Below are positions 35,776 through 44,301 of a DNA stretch of 64,000 bases, in pieces (within the stretch, counting starts at the first letter, position 1; each line of letters begins with the position of its first letter). The DNA is taken from NCBI RefSeq assembly GCF_003287275.1, contig NZ_QEVW01000015.1:62001-126000 (forward strand), given 5' to 3'. Position numbers and translations under genes: made by a program. This DNA comes from Paenibacillus taichungensis (lineage in GTDB: Bacteria; Bacillota; Bacilli; Paenibacillales; Paenibacillaceae). Under the pieces are notes generated by a model. It ran no database searches and had not been told where the DNA came from. It saw only the letters and a list, made by a program, of their open reading frames with translations.

Positions 35776-37602
35776 ATGTCAAAATACTACAGCATTCGCA
35801 CCAAGCTAATCGCTTTTATGCTCATTGCCACGACGATCCCGCTACTGGCATCCATCAGCATGACGTTTATCCAGACCAAAACTGCCCTGCGCGAACAGGC
35901 CGTCGCCGAGAACAAACGCCTGATTTTCCAGGCGTCCACCAATCTTAACAATTACGTGGATAACGTGGCACGAGCTTCGCTTGCTGTGTACACTGATCCG
36001 AATTTTCTGCGAAATTTGGCAAAAATCCCCGGCGATTATCGCGCAGTTGCCGAGGTATACACCACTCTGCAGACGATACGTTCGGCTGTGCCTGATGTAT
36101 TTCAGCTGTATCTGCACTCCTTTGCTGCCAATCAATCGACATTAATTGCGAATCCTTTCCCGAAGCGGGAAGAACGCAAACAGGCCTACTCCGACTCGCT
36201 TCATGGAAAATCTAACGATAAAAGCCCGGATATCTGGGTCGAATCGGCGCACCTTAGTCATTCTTACGGCTTCAAGGCAGCGTCAGCGGATGATCCTCCA
36301 AGAACAGTAATTACCCTTCACCGTGTGATCAAGGATGTGCCTTCGACCGAACGGTTGGGTGTGCTCGCCATCGATTTGAACATGGATACCATTGCCGAAA
36401 TTTGCAGCAGACTGTATGATCCGACAAAGGAACAGATCTATGTCATCGACAATCAGAACCAGATCATTTTTGAAGGAAAGTCGGAAGTCAGTGGAACGGA
36501 TGCATTACGGCAAGAAGCAGCAACTGAGCTGAATTCGGCACGTTCCAGTGCAGGGATAGTACAGACCGCTTCAGGTCATTTTGAACAGGATCATTCCATG
36601 TATGTGTACCAGCAGTTAGGCAGCCAATTTGCAGACTGGACCATTGTTAAACAGATTCCGAATGAAACACTGTACGCGAGCGCCACCACCTTAACGTGGA
36701 ATAATGCCATGATCGCTATTGCTGCACTGTTGTTAGTCATTGTAGCAACCCTGTTCATCTCGATCCGGATCACCGGACCGCTCAAGCAATTAATGCGTTA
36801 TATGAACCAGATTCAGGCAGGACGCCTGCATGTGGATATCCGTTTAACGAGTCGGGACGAGATCGGTGTGCTGGCCCGTCATTTCCGGGATATGATGGAT
36901 ACGGTGAACAACTTGATTTTGCGGGAATATCGCCTTGAGATTGCGAATAAAACAAACCAGCTCAAAGCGCTGCAAGCCCAGATTCATCCCCATTTTCTGT
37001 ATAATACGTTGCAATCCATCGGTACACTGGCGCTTCAACAGCAAGGACAACGGGTTTATGTGCTGCTCTCTTCCCTATCCAAAATGCTGCGCTACAGCAT
37101 GCGTGACCAGACCCGGGTCACTTTGAACGAAGAAGCCGAGCATGCACGGCTCTACCTGGAACTGCAAAAAGAGCGGTTCGGTGACCGCCTGGAGGTTGAA
37201 CTGGATTTTGCCGAAAATACCCTGCGCGCCGAAATGCCGAGGATGACCTTGCAGCCTTTAATCGAGAATTACTTCAAGCATGGAGCAGATGTTCAGCCTG
37301 GCAAAGGCAGGATACGAATTTCCAGTCAGCGAACGCCTGACGATTGGATTCAGATTCAACTGGAAAATAACGGACCGTGCATTCCGGAAGACAAGTTGTC
37401 CGAAATTCAGCGTTGGTTGCGTCCGGCATCTCTATCTTCCGGGTCCTCACAGGAACCTGACGAGACCGAGTCAATTGGACTGCGTAATGTGATGCGCAGA
37501 CTCCAACTGAACTCACCTCCGGGATACAATGCTACGCTTACGATTGGCAATCTGGAACCGAATGGCGTGCAGATCATAGTCAAAATATACGCGGGAGAGT
37601 GA
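35776..37602 (+). CDS. YesM-type sensor histidine kinase
   Basis: 608 aa. Membrane segment at about 12-34, a long extracellular sensing region (40-305), a second membrane segment near 312-335, a HAMP-like linker, then the His_kinase domain with the phospho-acceptor in LQAQIHPHFLYNTLQSIG near 400 and an HATPase_c domain with LQPLIENYFKHGAD near 495 and GIGL-type SIGLRNVMRRL at the end. This LytS/YesM group typically senses carbohydrates or the state of their importers. Stop TGA overlaps the upstream end of the regulator gene, and the divergent ABC importer is the likely target. Confidence 0.92.
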   Translation: MSKYYSIRTKLIAFMLIATTIPLLASISMTFIQTKTALREQAVAENKRLIFQASTNLNNYVDNVARASLAVYTDPNFLRNLAKIPGDYRAVAEVYTTLQTIRSAVPDVFQLYLHSFAANQSTLIANPFPKREERKQAYSDSLHGKSNDKSPDIWVESAHLSHSYGFKAASADDPPRTVITLHRVIKDVPSTERLGVLAIDLNMDTIAEICSRLYDPTKEQIYVIDNQNQIIFEGKSEVSGTDALRQEAATELNSARSSAGIVQTASGHFEQDHSMYVYQQLGSQFADWTIVKQIPNETLYASATTLTWNNAMIAIAALLLVIVATLFISIRITGPLKQLMRYMNQIQAGRLHVDIRLTSRDEIGVLARHFRDMMDTVNNLILREYRLEIANKTNQLKALQAQIHPHFLYNTLQSIGTLALQQQGQRVYVLLSSLSKMLRYSMRDQTRVTLNEEAEHARLYLELQKERFGDRLEVELDFAENTLRAEMPRMTLQPLIENYFKHGADVQPGKGRIRISSQRTPDDWIQIQLENNGPCIPEDKLSEIQRWLRPASLSSGSSQEPDETESIGLRNVMRRLQLNSPPGYNATLTIGNLEPNGVQIIVKIYAGE

Positions 37603-37607
37603 ACAAC

Positions 37608-39239
37608 ATGAAAGCCTTGATTGTCGATGATGAAAAACACGTCCGCGATGCGATTAAGCTGCTTGGTCAATGGGAAGCCGCAGGAATTGATACCTTGTAT
37701 GAAGCGGCAGATGGTCATGAAGCGGTCGCTGCCATTACGGCTCATCAACCACAAATTGTACTCAGCGATATGCGAATGCCTGGCAAGGATGGTATGGCTC
37801 TGCTTGAATGGATATCTGTTCATGCCCCTCACAGCAAGGTACTGGTCATCAGCGGATATGATGATTTTGAACTGGTCAGACATGCGATTCGATATGGAGG
37901 TACGGACTACCTGCTCAAACCAGTTGAAGCCGACGAACTGAATTCATCCTTATTTAGAGCAGTCGACGCCTGGAAAGAAGACGATGCTGTTCGTGTGCAG
38001 TCCACAAGACAATCCATGGTGGTCAACCAGATGCGTCCGCATTATCATGACAGACTGCTCACAGAGCTTGTCGTGGGACGCGGAAGCAACAATACCCAAT
38101 TTCAACGGCTACGGGATGAATTAAATCTGCCCAAGCAAATCGATAGTTGCAGTGTGGCCGTCACCAGCCTTTCCCATCTCGATGCCCAATGCTTGGCAAA
38201 ATATCGCAGCCAGCCTGATTTGCTCGTATTCTCTGTGCTAAATATTTGTGCGGAGATGTTATCCCCACCTGCCGAAGGTGTCGTATTCCGCCAGCTTGAT
38301 CAACCGGATGAAGTCGTTCTCCTATATTGGGGTCAGTGCTCGACACTTCAAACCATTCTCGAAAAAGTAAACGATGGTTTGGAGCAGACCATCCAACGCC
38401 GTCTTCATTTCGGTATCTCCAGCTGTGAGTTTTATCCTACCGGAACCTCGGGAGCCTATCAGGAAGCCAGTTTGCGGTTGTGGCGACGCAATGCCCTGCA
38501 AACGAAGCAGTGCATTCACGATGCAATGGAGTCCTCCAACGGAAACAAGGGACTTCGGTTATCTACCTTTGAGGAGTCCTTACGACTGGCATCTATGAGT
38601 GGGCGCGCTTCCAGTGTATCCAATGCGGTTGCAGAATGGATTGATCCCATTACCCGGCTCGATGTCGTAACAGCCGAGCAGATACAGCAATGGGTGGATG
38701 AAATGGAATGGATGATTGGCCGTTGGCTCGATGATGCTGCAGGCGCCCCACCGAAGGAGGAAGATGAAGCGATAGATGAACAATCCATTCCATTCGCCGA
38801 GTTACCTTTGGACCGTGACGGACTGTTATCGCTGCCCTTGCTCCGCTCCCTGCTGGAGCAGCGGTTGCTCGCAGCCGGAAAGGCCCTTACTGCACATCAT
38901 CATGCCACACCGGACCCGATGAGTGAGATCGCACGTTATATGGATGCTCATTATCAGGAGGATCTGTCTCTGCAACAGATTGCTGCTCGGTTCTACCTGA
39001 GTCGCGAATATATATCACGCAAATTCAAACAGCAGTTCGGATTGAACTGGTCGGAGTATTTGGGTAAGCTTCGGATCAATAACGCCAAGCTGCTGTTACA
39101 GAACCCTTCACTACGAATTGCAAAGATCTCGGAGATGGTCGGCTATCAGGATGAGAAGTATTTCAGTAAAGTATTCAAAAAAATGGAGGGCATCACACCT
39201 GGGGAATATCGCAAAACGTTATCTGACGGAAATGCTTGA
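37608..39239 (+). CDS. YesN-type response regulator with AraC DNA-binding domain
   Basis: 543 aa from ATG 37608, eight bases after GGGAGAG; a GTG at 37599 is in frame but overlaps the kinase stop. Receiver domain 1-120 with DDE near 8, the phospho-acceptor Asp in LSDMRMPGKDG and the Lys in DYLLKPVEA. The middle is a long variable region. The C-terminal AraC helix-turn-helix pair includes LSLQQIAARFYLSREYISRKFKQQFG and RIAKISEMVGYQDEKYFSKVFKKMEGITPGEYRK (in parts). It probably activates the divergent sugar importer in response to the YesM-like kinase. Confidence 0.92.
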   Translation: MKALIVDDEKHVRDAIKLLGQWEAAGIDTLYEAADGHEAVAAITAHQPQIVLSDMRMPGKDGMALLEWISVHAPHSKVLVISGYDDFELVRHAIRYGGTDYLLKPVEADELNSSLFRAVDAWKEDDAVRVQSTRQSMVVNQMRPHYHDRLLTELVVGRGSNNTQFQRLRDELNLPKQIDSCSVAVTSLSHLDAQCLAKYRSQPDLLVFSVLNICAEMLSPPAEGVVFRQLDQPDEVVLLYWGQCSTLQTILEKVNDGLEQTIQRRLHFGISSCEFYPTGTSGAYQEASLRLWRRNALQTKQCIHDAMESSNGNKGLRLSTFEESLRLASMSGRASSVSNAVAEWIDPITRLDVVTAEQIQQWVDEMEWMIGRWLDDAAGAPPKEEDEAIDEQSIPFAELPLDRDGLLSLPLLRSLLEQRLLAAGKALTAHHHATPDPMSEIARYMDAHYQEDLSLQQIAARFYLSREYISRKFKQQFGLNWSEYLGKLRINNAKLLLQNPSLRIAKISEMVGYQDEKYFSKVFKKMEGITPGEYRKTLSDGNA

Positions 39240-39303
39240 TTAATCTGAGCCGTCGGTACTGTAGAAGTTCGTCTAATAGAACGTGCTTGATTCGTTAAAC
39301 GAT

Positions 39304-39349
39304 AAAAGGGGCGTCCCGTCATGTTCATGATTCCGGGAACAGCCCCTTT
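39304..39349 (+). terminator. Terminator of the two-component operon
   Basis: AAAAGGGGC pairs with GCCCCTTTC (39342-39350), with CCCG/CGGG inside. The following run is short. Confidence 0.7.
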
Positions 39350-39405
39350 CCTGTTACTTATTATATGAATGTAATCTAGGGGCTGTCCGCAATTTCAACA
39401 AAATT

Positions 39406-39493
39406 AGGAACCTGAGACACGTTAATTCCTGAAATTCCTGATAAAAACGCTGCAAACGGCTGTTTATTCTGATATAGCGTGTCTCAAGTTCTT
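39406..39493. repeat. Palindromic intergenic repeat (second element)
   Basis: AGGAACCTGAGACACG (39406-39421) and CGTGTCTCAAGTTCTT (39478-39493) are inverted arms that agree at 14 of 16 positions, around an AT-rich centre of about 56 nt. It lies in the 431-nt gap between a plus- and a minus-strand gene. No gene is visible there. Confidence 0.55.
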
Positions 39494-39670
39494 TAGGTTT
39501 CTACGGTCACTTCGAATCCTTGAATAAGACGCCTCCAATTCATTAGTATACGGCGCTTGTTGCAAGTTGGGTCCAAGCTCTGCTCCGCACACGTTCAGAT
39601 CCACTGTAGCTGTTCGGAGGTTTGATAATATATTCTACTAAATACAACCGAATTTTTCTTTTCTGTCAGA

Positions 39671-40636
39671 TCAGCGATCCCGCAGTATGACGGAAGGAAC
39701 AATGCGAATATAGATCAACTCTCCAGCCAGCTCGACGATCGTCTGGGTTACAATCACGGCGGCAGCAATTGTGGCCCACTCTTGAGGTAATGCAAGCGCC
39801 AATGGCAGAACGACGAGTGAATTTCGGGTGCTTGCACTGAAAATGACCGCTCTGCCTGCGCCCGTATCCAATCGGAATAGAGCTGCAATAATTCTTGATA
39901 AGAATGGCATAGCCATCAGGAAAATAATGTAGATAGGCAGAACACCCACAATTACAGCAAAGTCATTGTAAACCTTCCCGATTTGCGATGCGACAACCAC
40001 AATCAAGGCCAAAGCCATCATGGGTACTGGCAGCCAGGCGGTTGCGTTCATCATCCGTTCTCCTCCGGCTTTGCCTTTGGTCACAACCTGCGTAAGAATA
40101 GCCAACAGCAGCGGAATGACGATCAGAAACAGAAAAGCCTCCACAAAAGGCCCCACCTGCATGACCTGTGCCGCTTCCTTCCCGATGAACAGCCACAAAT
40201 ATACCGGCAGGAAGACCATTTGTATCACAAACAGAATTGGCGTTGCTGCCAGTATCAGTTTCTCATTGCCCCGACCCAGCTGTGTAAAAACAATAACATA
40301 GTCAATGCAGGGGGTTAGCAGTACCAGATAAACGCCGATGAGCACGGCAGGAGGTTGCGGAAACGCCAAGGTTAACAACCACACGACCACAGGCACTACG
40401 ATAAAATTAGCCACCAGCAGAGCTCCAATAAATCGCAGGTTGGACAAAGATTCTTTGAGCTGTAAAAAAGGAATCTGTGCAAACATGCTATATAACAAAA
40501 TGGCAAGCACAGGTGAAACCGTATAATGCAGCGCTGACCCCCATTCAGGGGTGCCCAGCCCAATCGCTGCTCCCACGAACAGAGCAACGACATAAAACCA
40601 CGTTTGTTGCTTCTCCATCGTTTCTCTCGTAAACAA
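39671..40636 (-). CDS. Arsenite/bile-acid-type transporter (ACR3/BASS superfamily)
   Basis: 321 aa from TTG 40636, which has GGAGG seven bases upstream; an ATG six codons later (40618) lacks a good site. About ten membrane segments. YLVLLTPCIDYVIVFTQLGRGNEKL carries a Cys in a membrane segment as in ACR3 arsenite exporters, and QTIVELAGELIYI carries a C-terminal membrane Glu. ACR3 proteins export arsenite by exchange with protons; bile-acid-type relatives carry other anions. No arsR, arsC or arsenic operator is adjacent, so arsenite export is only a family-based suggestion. Confidence 0.75.
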   Translation of the reverse strand: MFTRETMEKQQTWFYVVALFVGAAIGLGTPEWGSALHYTVSPVLAILLYSMFAQIPFLQLKESLSNLRFIGALLVANFIVVPVVVWLLTLAFPQPPAVLIGVYLVLLTPCIDYVIVFTQLGRGNEKLILAATPILFVIQMVFLPVYLWLFIGKEAAQVMQVGPFVEAFLFLIVIPLLLAILTQVVTKGKAGGERMMNATAWLPVPMMALALIVVVASQIGKVYNDFAVIVGVLPIYIIFLMAMPFLSRIIAALFRLDTGAGRAVIFSASTRNSLVVLPLALALPQEWATIAAAVIVTQTIVELAGELIYIRIVPSVILRDR

Positions 40637-40849
40637 CCTTCTTCCTCCTTCAAAGTGAACATATTTCTGCTTCAACCAGCGTACATTGAGACGTAGCACA
40701 GCAAATAAGAGAGCGGCAAACCGCAGGATAGCAGACAACGATCCTGTGAATTTTTTGCGGTTTCTTATTAGAATGCGAAAGAACTGGGTATATTCATTGT
40801 AGACTGACCCGTGGTTCATTCATTTTTGTAAAACCAAGGAGGAAACACA

Positions 40850-41608
40850 ATGTCACGTAACAATCCGTACAAGTGGTTAAACGCGATTGGATTCATCACT
40901 GTTATCGTAGTAAACTACCTTTCCAACGCGCTGCCGATCGGAGGCAGGACCAATAAGGAAGTATCGGATATGTACCCTGTATTGCTCACCCCTTCAGGTT
41001 ATGCTTTCTCCATATGGGGACTGATCTATCTGCTGCTCGCTGGCTTTGTCATCTATCAGTTCGTTCCCTCTTCTTGGAAAAGGGACTCCATTACCCGTCT
41101 CGGTTACTGGTTTCTAGCAAGCTGCGCCTTTAATGTAGCATGGATCTTCGCTTTTCAAAATCTCAAAATCGGCCTCGCCTTAGTCGTCATCGTTCTGCTT
41201 CTGTTGTCCCTGATCATGTTATATGTAAAAACGCGGGCAATCACCCTTCCCACAACTGCTGAAATCTGGCTCGTGAAGCTGCCGTTCAGCATATATCTTG
41301 GATGGGTTAGCGTAGCAACCATAATCAATGCAGCTGTTTTATTATATAAAATCGGCTGGGATGGCTTTGGACTCAGTGAACCTACCTGGACCATCATCAT
41401 GTTAATTGTAGGCCTGGTGCTGGCTGTACTGGTGAGCTTCCCTTACCGGGATAGTGTATACCCACTTGTCTTTACATGGGCATACATTGCCATCGCACTC
41501 AAACAAAAAGACGTCACCTCCGTATATTATACGGCAATTATCGTTGCGATCGTGCTAGCCATTTATGCGGTATGGCTGTTCTTCGCCCGTAATCAGGATC
41601 GGGATTAA
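40850..41608 (+). CDS. TspO/MBR-like tryptophan-rich membrane protein
   Basis: 252 aa with about eight hydrophobic segments. The start YKWLNAIGFITVIVVNYLSNALPIGG, FSIWGLIYLLL and W-rich motifs (FNVAWIFAF, LGWVSVATIINAAVLLY, FTWAYIAIALKQ) match proteins annotated as tryptophan-rich sensory proteins. Classical TspO has five segments and about 160 aa, so this is an extended relative. Start ATG 40850 behind AAGGAGG. The function of the long form is not established; TspO proteins bind porphyrins or steroids. Confidence 0.75.
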   Translation: MSRNNPYKWLNAIGFITVIVVNYLSNALPIGGRTNKEVSDMYPVLLTPSGYAFSIWGLIYLLLAGFVIYQFVPSSWKRDSITRLGYWFLASCAFNVAWIFAFQNLKIGLALVVIVLLLLSLIMLYVKTRAITLPTTAEIWLVKLPFSIYLGWVSVATIINAAVLLYKIGWDGFGLSEPTWTIIMLIVGLVLAVLVSFPYRDSVYPLVFTWAYIAIALKQKDVTSVYYTAIIVAIVLAIYAVWLFFARNQDRD

Positions 41609-41631
41609 CCCGGCACTGTTCATATAAATTC

Positions 41632-41672
41632 AAAAAGCCGATTTCGGTCATCTGACCAGAAATCGGCTTTTT
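41632..41672. terminator. Bidirectional terminator
   Basis: AAAAAGCCGATTT (41632-41644) and AAATCGGCTTTTT (41660-41672), with GGTCA/TGACC inside. It serves the convergent membrane-protein and ridA genes. Confidence 0.88.
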
Positions 41673-41708
41673 ATGTAACTTTCCTTGCTTGGCAAGTATC
41701 AGTCTTCC

Positions 41709-42083
41709 CTATTTGAGGGCAATTACCTCGATCTCCACAAGTGCATCCTTCGGCAGACGAGCGACTTCAACCGCGCTGCGTGCTGGATAAGGCTGTTCGA
41801 AGAACGTGCTGTACACTTCATTCACCGGAACAAAATCATTCATGTCTTTCAGGAAAACAGTCGTTTTCACGATTTTGTTCATACTCGTGCCTGCTGCCTC
41901 AAGAATGGCCTTTACATTGCTCAGGGACAAACGGGTCTGCTCCTGTACATCGGCTCCGAACTCTCCTGTTTGCGGATTTAGGCCAAGCTGACCGGAAGTA
42001 TAGATGAAATCGCCTGCTTCAACAGCTTGGCTGTATGGACCAATGGCGCCTGGCGCCTGATCGGTAGAGATTGGTTTTTTCAT
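41709..42083 (-). CDS. ridA: RidA enamine/imine deaminase
   Basis: 124 aa from ATG 42083 with GAAGGAG upstream; longer in-frame extension to 42143 is not supported. The classic RidA layout is complete: APGAIGPYSQAVEAGDFIYTSGQLGLNPQTG near the N-terminus (in parts), TRLSLSNVKAILEAAGTSMNKIVKTTVFLKDM, and PARSAVEVARLPKDALVEIEVIAL with the substrate-binding Arg. It hydrolyses reactive 2-aminoacrylate-type intermediates formed by PLP enzymes. It appears monocistronic. Confidence 0.93.
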   Translation of the reverse strand: MKKPISTDQAPGAIGPYSQAVEAGDFIYTSGQLGLNPQTGEFGADVQEQTRLSLSNVKAILEAAGTSMNKIVKTTVFLKDMNDFVPVNEVYSTFFEQPYPARSAVEVARLPKDALVEIEVIALK

Positions 42084-42230
42084 GATGAGTTCTCCTTCAT
42101 GTTCGCTGTCCTGCCGCCGCGAGGAGACAAGCCTCGAACTCATTTTTGAAGCTTATTATACCACGATCCCGCCCAGTCAAGAAACGTCTATCCTTACCTC
42201 TCAATCCGATATGGGCAAACCATGGATATC

Positions 42231-42911
42231 TCAGGACTCATCCAATCCCAACACATGAATAACGTCATTGGAATACACGTGATTCCCCTTGGTTTGAACA
42301 AGTGCAATGTTCATCATGGCCCGAGCTATGGTTGAAGCCTGGATTGCCCGGTATTTATCCACTCTGCCTTTCATCCAGCGATCCAGAAAAGTCATGGCAT
42401 GAGCTGCCAATTGCTCACCCAACCGTTTTTCTTTGCGATCTCCAAGGATTAACGACGGACGGAATATATGCAGTGAACGGAAACCTATAGCCGATAATGC
42501 CTCTTCCATCTCTCCCTTGGTCCGACTATAAAATACACGTGACCCGGCATCGGCTCCCATGGAAGAAATGACGAGCATCTGGGATACCCCATGCTCCTTG
42601 GCAAGTATGGCGGCTTTTACGGGGTAGTGAAGGTCCACTTGGCGGAAATTTTCCTGACTGCCCGCTTTTTTAATTGTTGTGCCCAAACAACAATATAAGT
42701 CATCAATATCGCGAAACAGATCTTTTTGTTCTTCAAGTTGTTCCCAGTCCACGACATATTGCTCCAGCTTTGGATGTTCCAATTCAAGCGGTCGTCTAAC
42801 CAATATACGAATTCGGCGATAAGCCGGATTCTGAAGCAAGCTCTTTACCAGCAGTCCACCTACAAGCCCAGTAGCTCCAATCACAAGGGCTTGCCGTTCG
42901 TGATTTTCCAA
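42231..42911 (-). CDS. NAD(P)-binding atypical SDR protein
   Basis: 226 aa from TTG 42911, which has GGAGG seven bases upstream and no ATG in the right place. Rossmann motif LVIGATGLVGGLL at residues 8-20; then LYCCLGTTIKKAGS, VISSMGADAGSRVFYSRTKGEMEEAL with a YxxxK-like YSRTK, and FRPSLILGDRKEKRLGE. This matches the NAD(P)H-binding/HTATIP2-like oxidoreductase group, whose substrates are mostly unknown. It lies 20 nt after the MFS transporter gene and is probably co-transcribed with it. Confidence 0.85.
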   Translation of the reverse strand: MENHERQALVIGATGLVGGLLVKSLLQNPAYRRIRILVRRPLELEHPKLEQYVVDWEQLEEQKDLFRDIDDLYCCLGTTIKKAGSQENFRQVDLHYPVKAAILAKEHGVSQMLVISSMGADAGSRVFYSRTKGEMEEALSAIGFRSLHIFRPSLILGDRKEKRLGEQLAAHAMTFLDRWMKGRVDKYRAIQASTIARAMMNIALVQTKGNHVYSNDVIHVLGLDES

Positions 42912-42931
42912 GTACACCCCTCCACATATCT

Positions 42932-44215
42932 CTATTTCAGAAGTACACGTCGTCCAAGTGTAAACGCAAGAACCAGCATCGCTGCACCAACACCCACTTG
43001 GAATCCATAGGCGGAAACCCAATTCATCGCGTCCGACCAGTTTTCCATTCTCTCATACAACCAGCCACCGATCAGCGGTCCAAGAAACGAGGTCACTCCG
43101 GTCATAGCCGAATACACGGCGACAAACATCGGTCTTTCACTTTTTGGCGTATCTCCAATTGTGAAGTTGAAAGCAAGTTGGTTGAATCCACCCACACCAA
43201 TACCGAGAAAAATATGGGATAAAAAAAGCGCTATCAAAACAGGCATAAACGACATCAATCCCCATGACAGACAGGAGAGTGCGATGATCGGTAATGTCCA
43301 AAATAATAAGGTTTTATTGCTGAATCTCGCGTTCAGATTGCCCCAGATATAGAATCCGGCCATCATAACGAGTGTCTGCACCACAGTAATTATGGATACC
43401 GTCTGATAATTAATGTTAAGCAGGTCAAGCATCACGTATGAAAATAGCGGAACGATCAACGTCTGGATCAGTAACCAGGCCGCGAGGAACAGTGCAGCCC
43501 TCAGAAAGGAAGGATCCTGAAACGGCTTCTTGAACATGCCCCAAAAAACCTTTTCAGTTGAACGTTCAAACGGCACATCTGGATAAAAGCAATAAATAAC
43601 CGTATTGGCTATGGCGCAGATCCACACAGGAATGAACAGGATCAAAAAGCCCATCTCCCCAGGGAATCGGTCCAGAACGATGCCTCCAGCAAATAAGCAT
43701 ACGCTTCCAAGTGCGTTCAGAATTGTATTACGAATTCCGAAATAGCGCCCTCTCACCTTGGCAGGAACGATATCTCCAATCAATGAGGTCCAGATCATAC
43801 CGCCAATTGTATTGGCTATGAATGCAACCGTATACACACCAATATAAATGCCTACCCACCACTCCTTGGGAAACAGGAACGGTATCAGTCCCGTCGAACT
43901 CCACAGGATGCGATGCATCCCTACAAACAATACAAGCATGCGTTTGCGGCTGCGAATGCGCTGCATCCAGTAAGCCGCTCCAATCTGGGCGATATTGACA
44001 AACGTCGTAATGGCGAGCACAAAGCCAATATGTCTTGACCCGGCCCCGAGGTACAGCAGAAATCCGGTTAAAAATGGGCCTCCCAGCAACGTCTGCAAAA
44101 TAATTGCCGGTACACCCTCCCATGTTGCGATGGATAAATTCGTGCGTTGTGTCGAACCCTTGCGCCGTGGTTTGCCTGCAAACGGAGGAGGGTTAACGTT
44201 GACCGTCTTCTGTAT
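42932..44215 (-). CDS. MFS transporter, apparent ATA start codon
   Basis: 427 aa if read from ATA 44215; about twelve membrane segments (LLGGPFLTGFLLYLGAGSRHIGFVLAITTFVNI, and so on). The reading frame is open and protein-like (NLSIATWEGVPAIILQTLL) far upstream of the first canonical codon, TTG 44098, which lacks a ribosome site. AAGGAG (44230-44225) lies nine bases before ATA, and no ATG, GTG or TTG is in frame between an upstream stop and 44098. A sequencing error at the start codon is the alternative. The substrate is unknown. The NAD(P)-binding protein gene follows in the same operon. Confidence 0.8.
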   Translation of the reverse strand: MQKTVNVNPPPFAGKPRRKGSTQRTNLSIATWEGVPAIILQTLLGGPFLTGFLLYLGAGSRHIGFVLAITTFVNIAQIGAAYWMQRIRSRKRMLVLFVGMHRILWSSTGLIPFLFPKEWWVGIYIGVYTVAFIANTIGGMIWTSLIGDIVPAKVRGRYFGIRNTILNALGSVCLFAGGIVLDRFPGEMGFLILFIPVWICAIANTVIYCFYPDVPFERSTEKVFWGMFKKPFQDPSFLRAALFLAAWLLIQTLIVPLFSYVMLDLLNINYQTVSIITVVQTLVMMAGFYIWGNLNARFSNKTLLFWTLPIIALSCLSWGLMSFMPVLIALFLSHIFLGIGVGGFNQLAFNFTIGDTPKSERPMFVAVYSAMTGVTSFLGPLIGGWLYERMENWSDAMNWVSAYGFQVGVGAAMLVLAFTLGRRVLLK

Positions 44216-44273
44216 GGGGATACACTCCTTAGACCGGGTTTCAAGTGCCGGTCGATGCTAGTTGTCACCCCAA

Positions 44274-44301
44274 ATTCTACTCACAGCGTGAGGGTTGTCA
44301 A
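44274..44301 (-). promoter_or_regulatory. Sigma-A promoter of the MFS operon
   Basis: On the minus strand TTGACA (44301-44296), 16-nt spacer, TAGAAT (44279-44274). The -35 overlaps the stop of the upstream kinase gene. Transcription from about 44267 would leave a 50-nt leader ending in AAGGAG and ATA. Confidence 0.7.

Noticed and set aside
44096..44098. TTG start for the MFS transporter
   Set aside because: No ribosome site within range and it would delete a protein-like N-terminus, including part of the first membrane segment.
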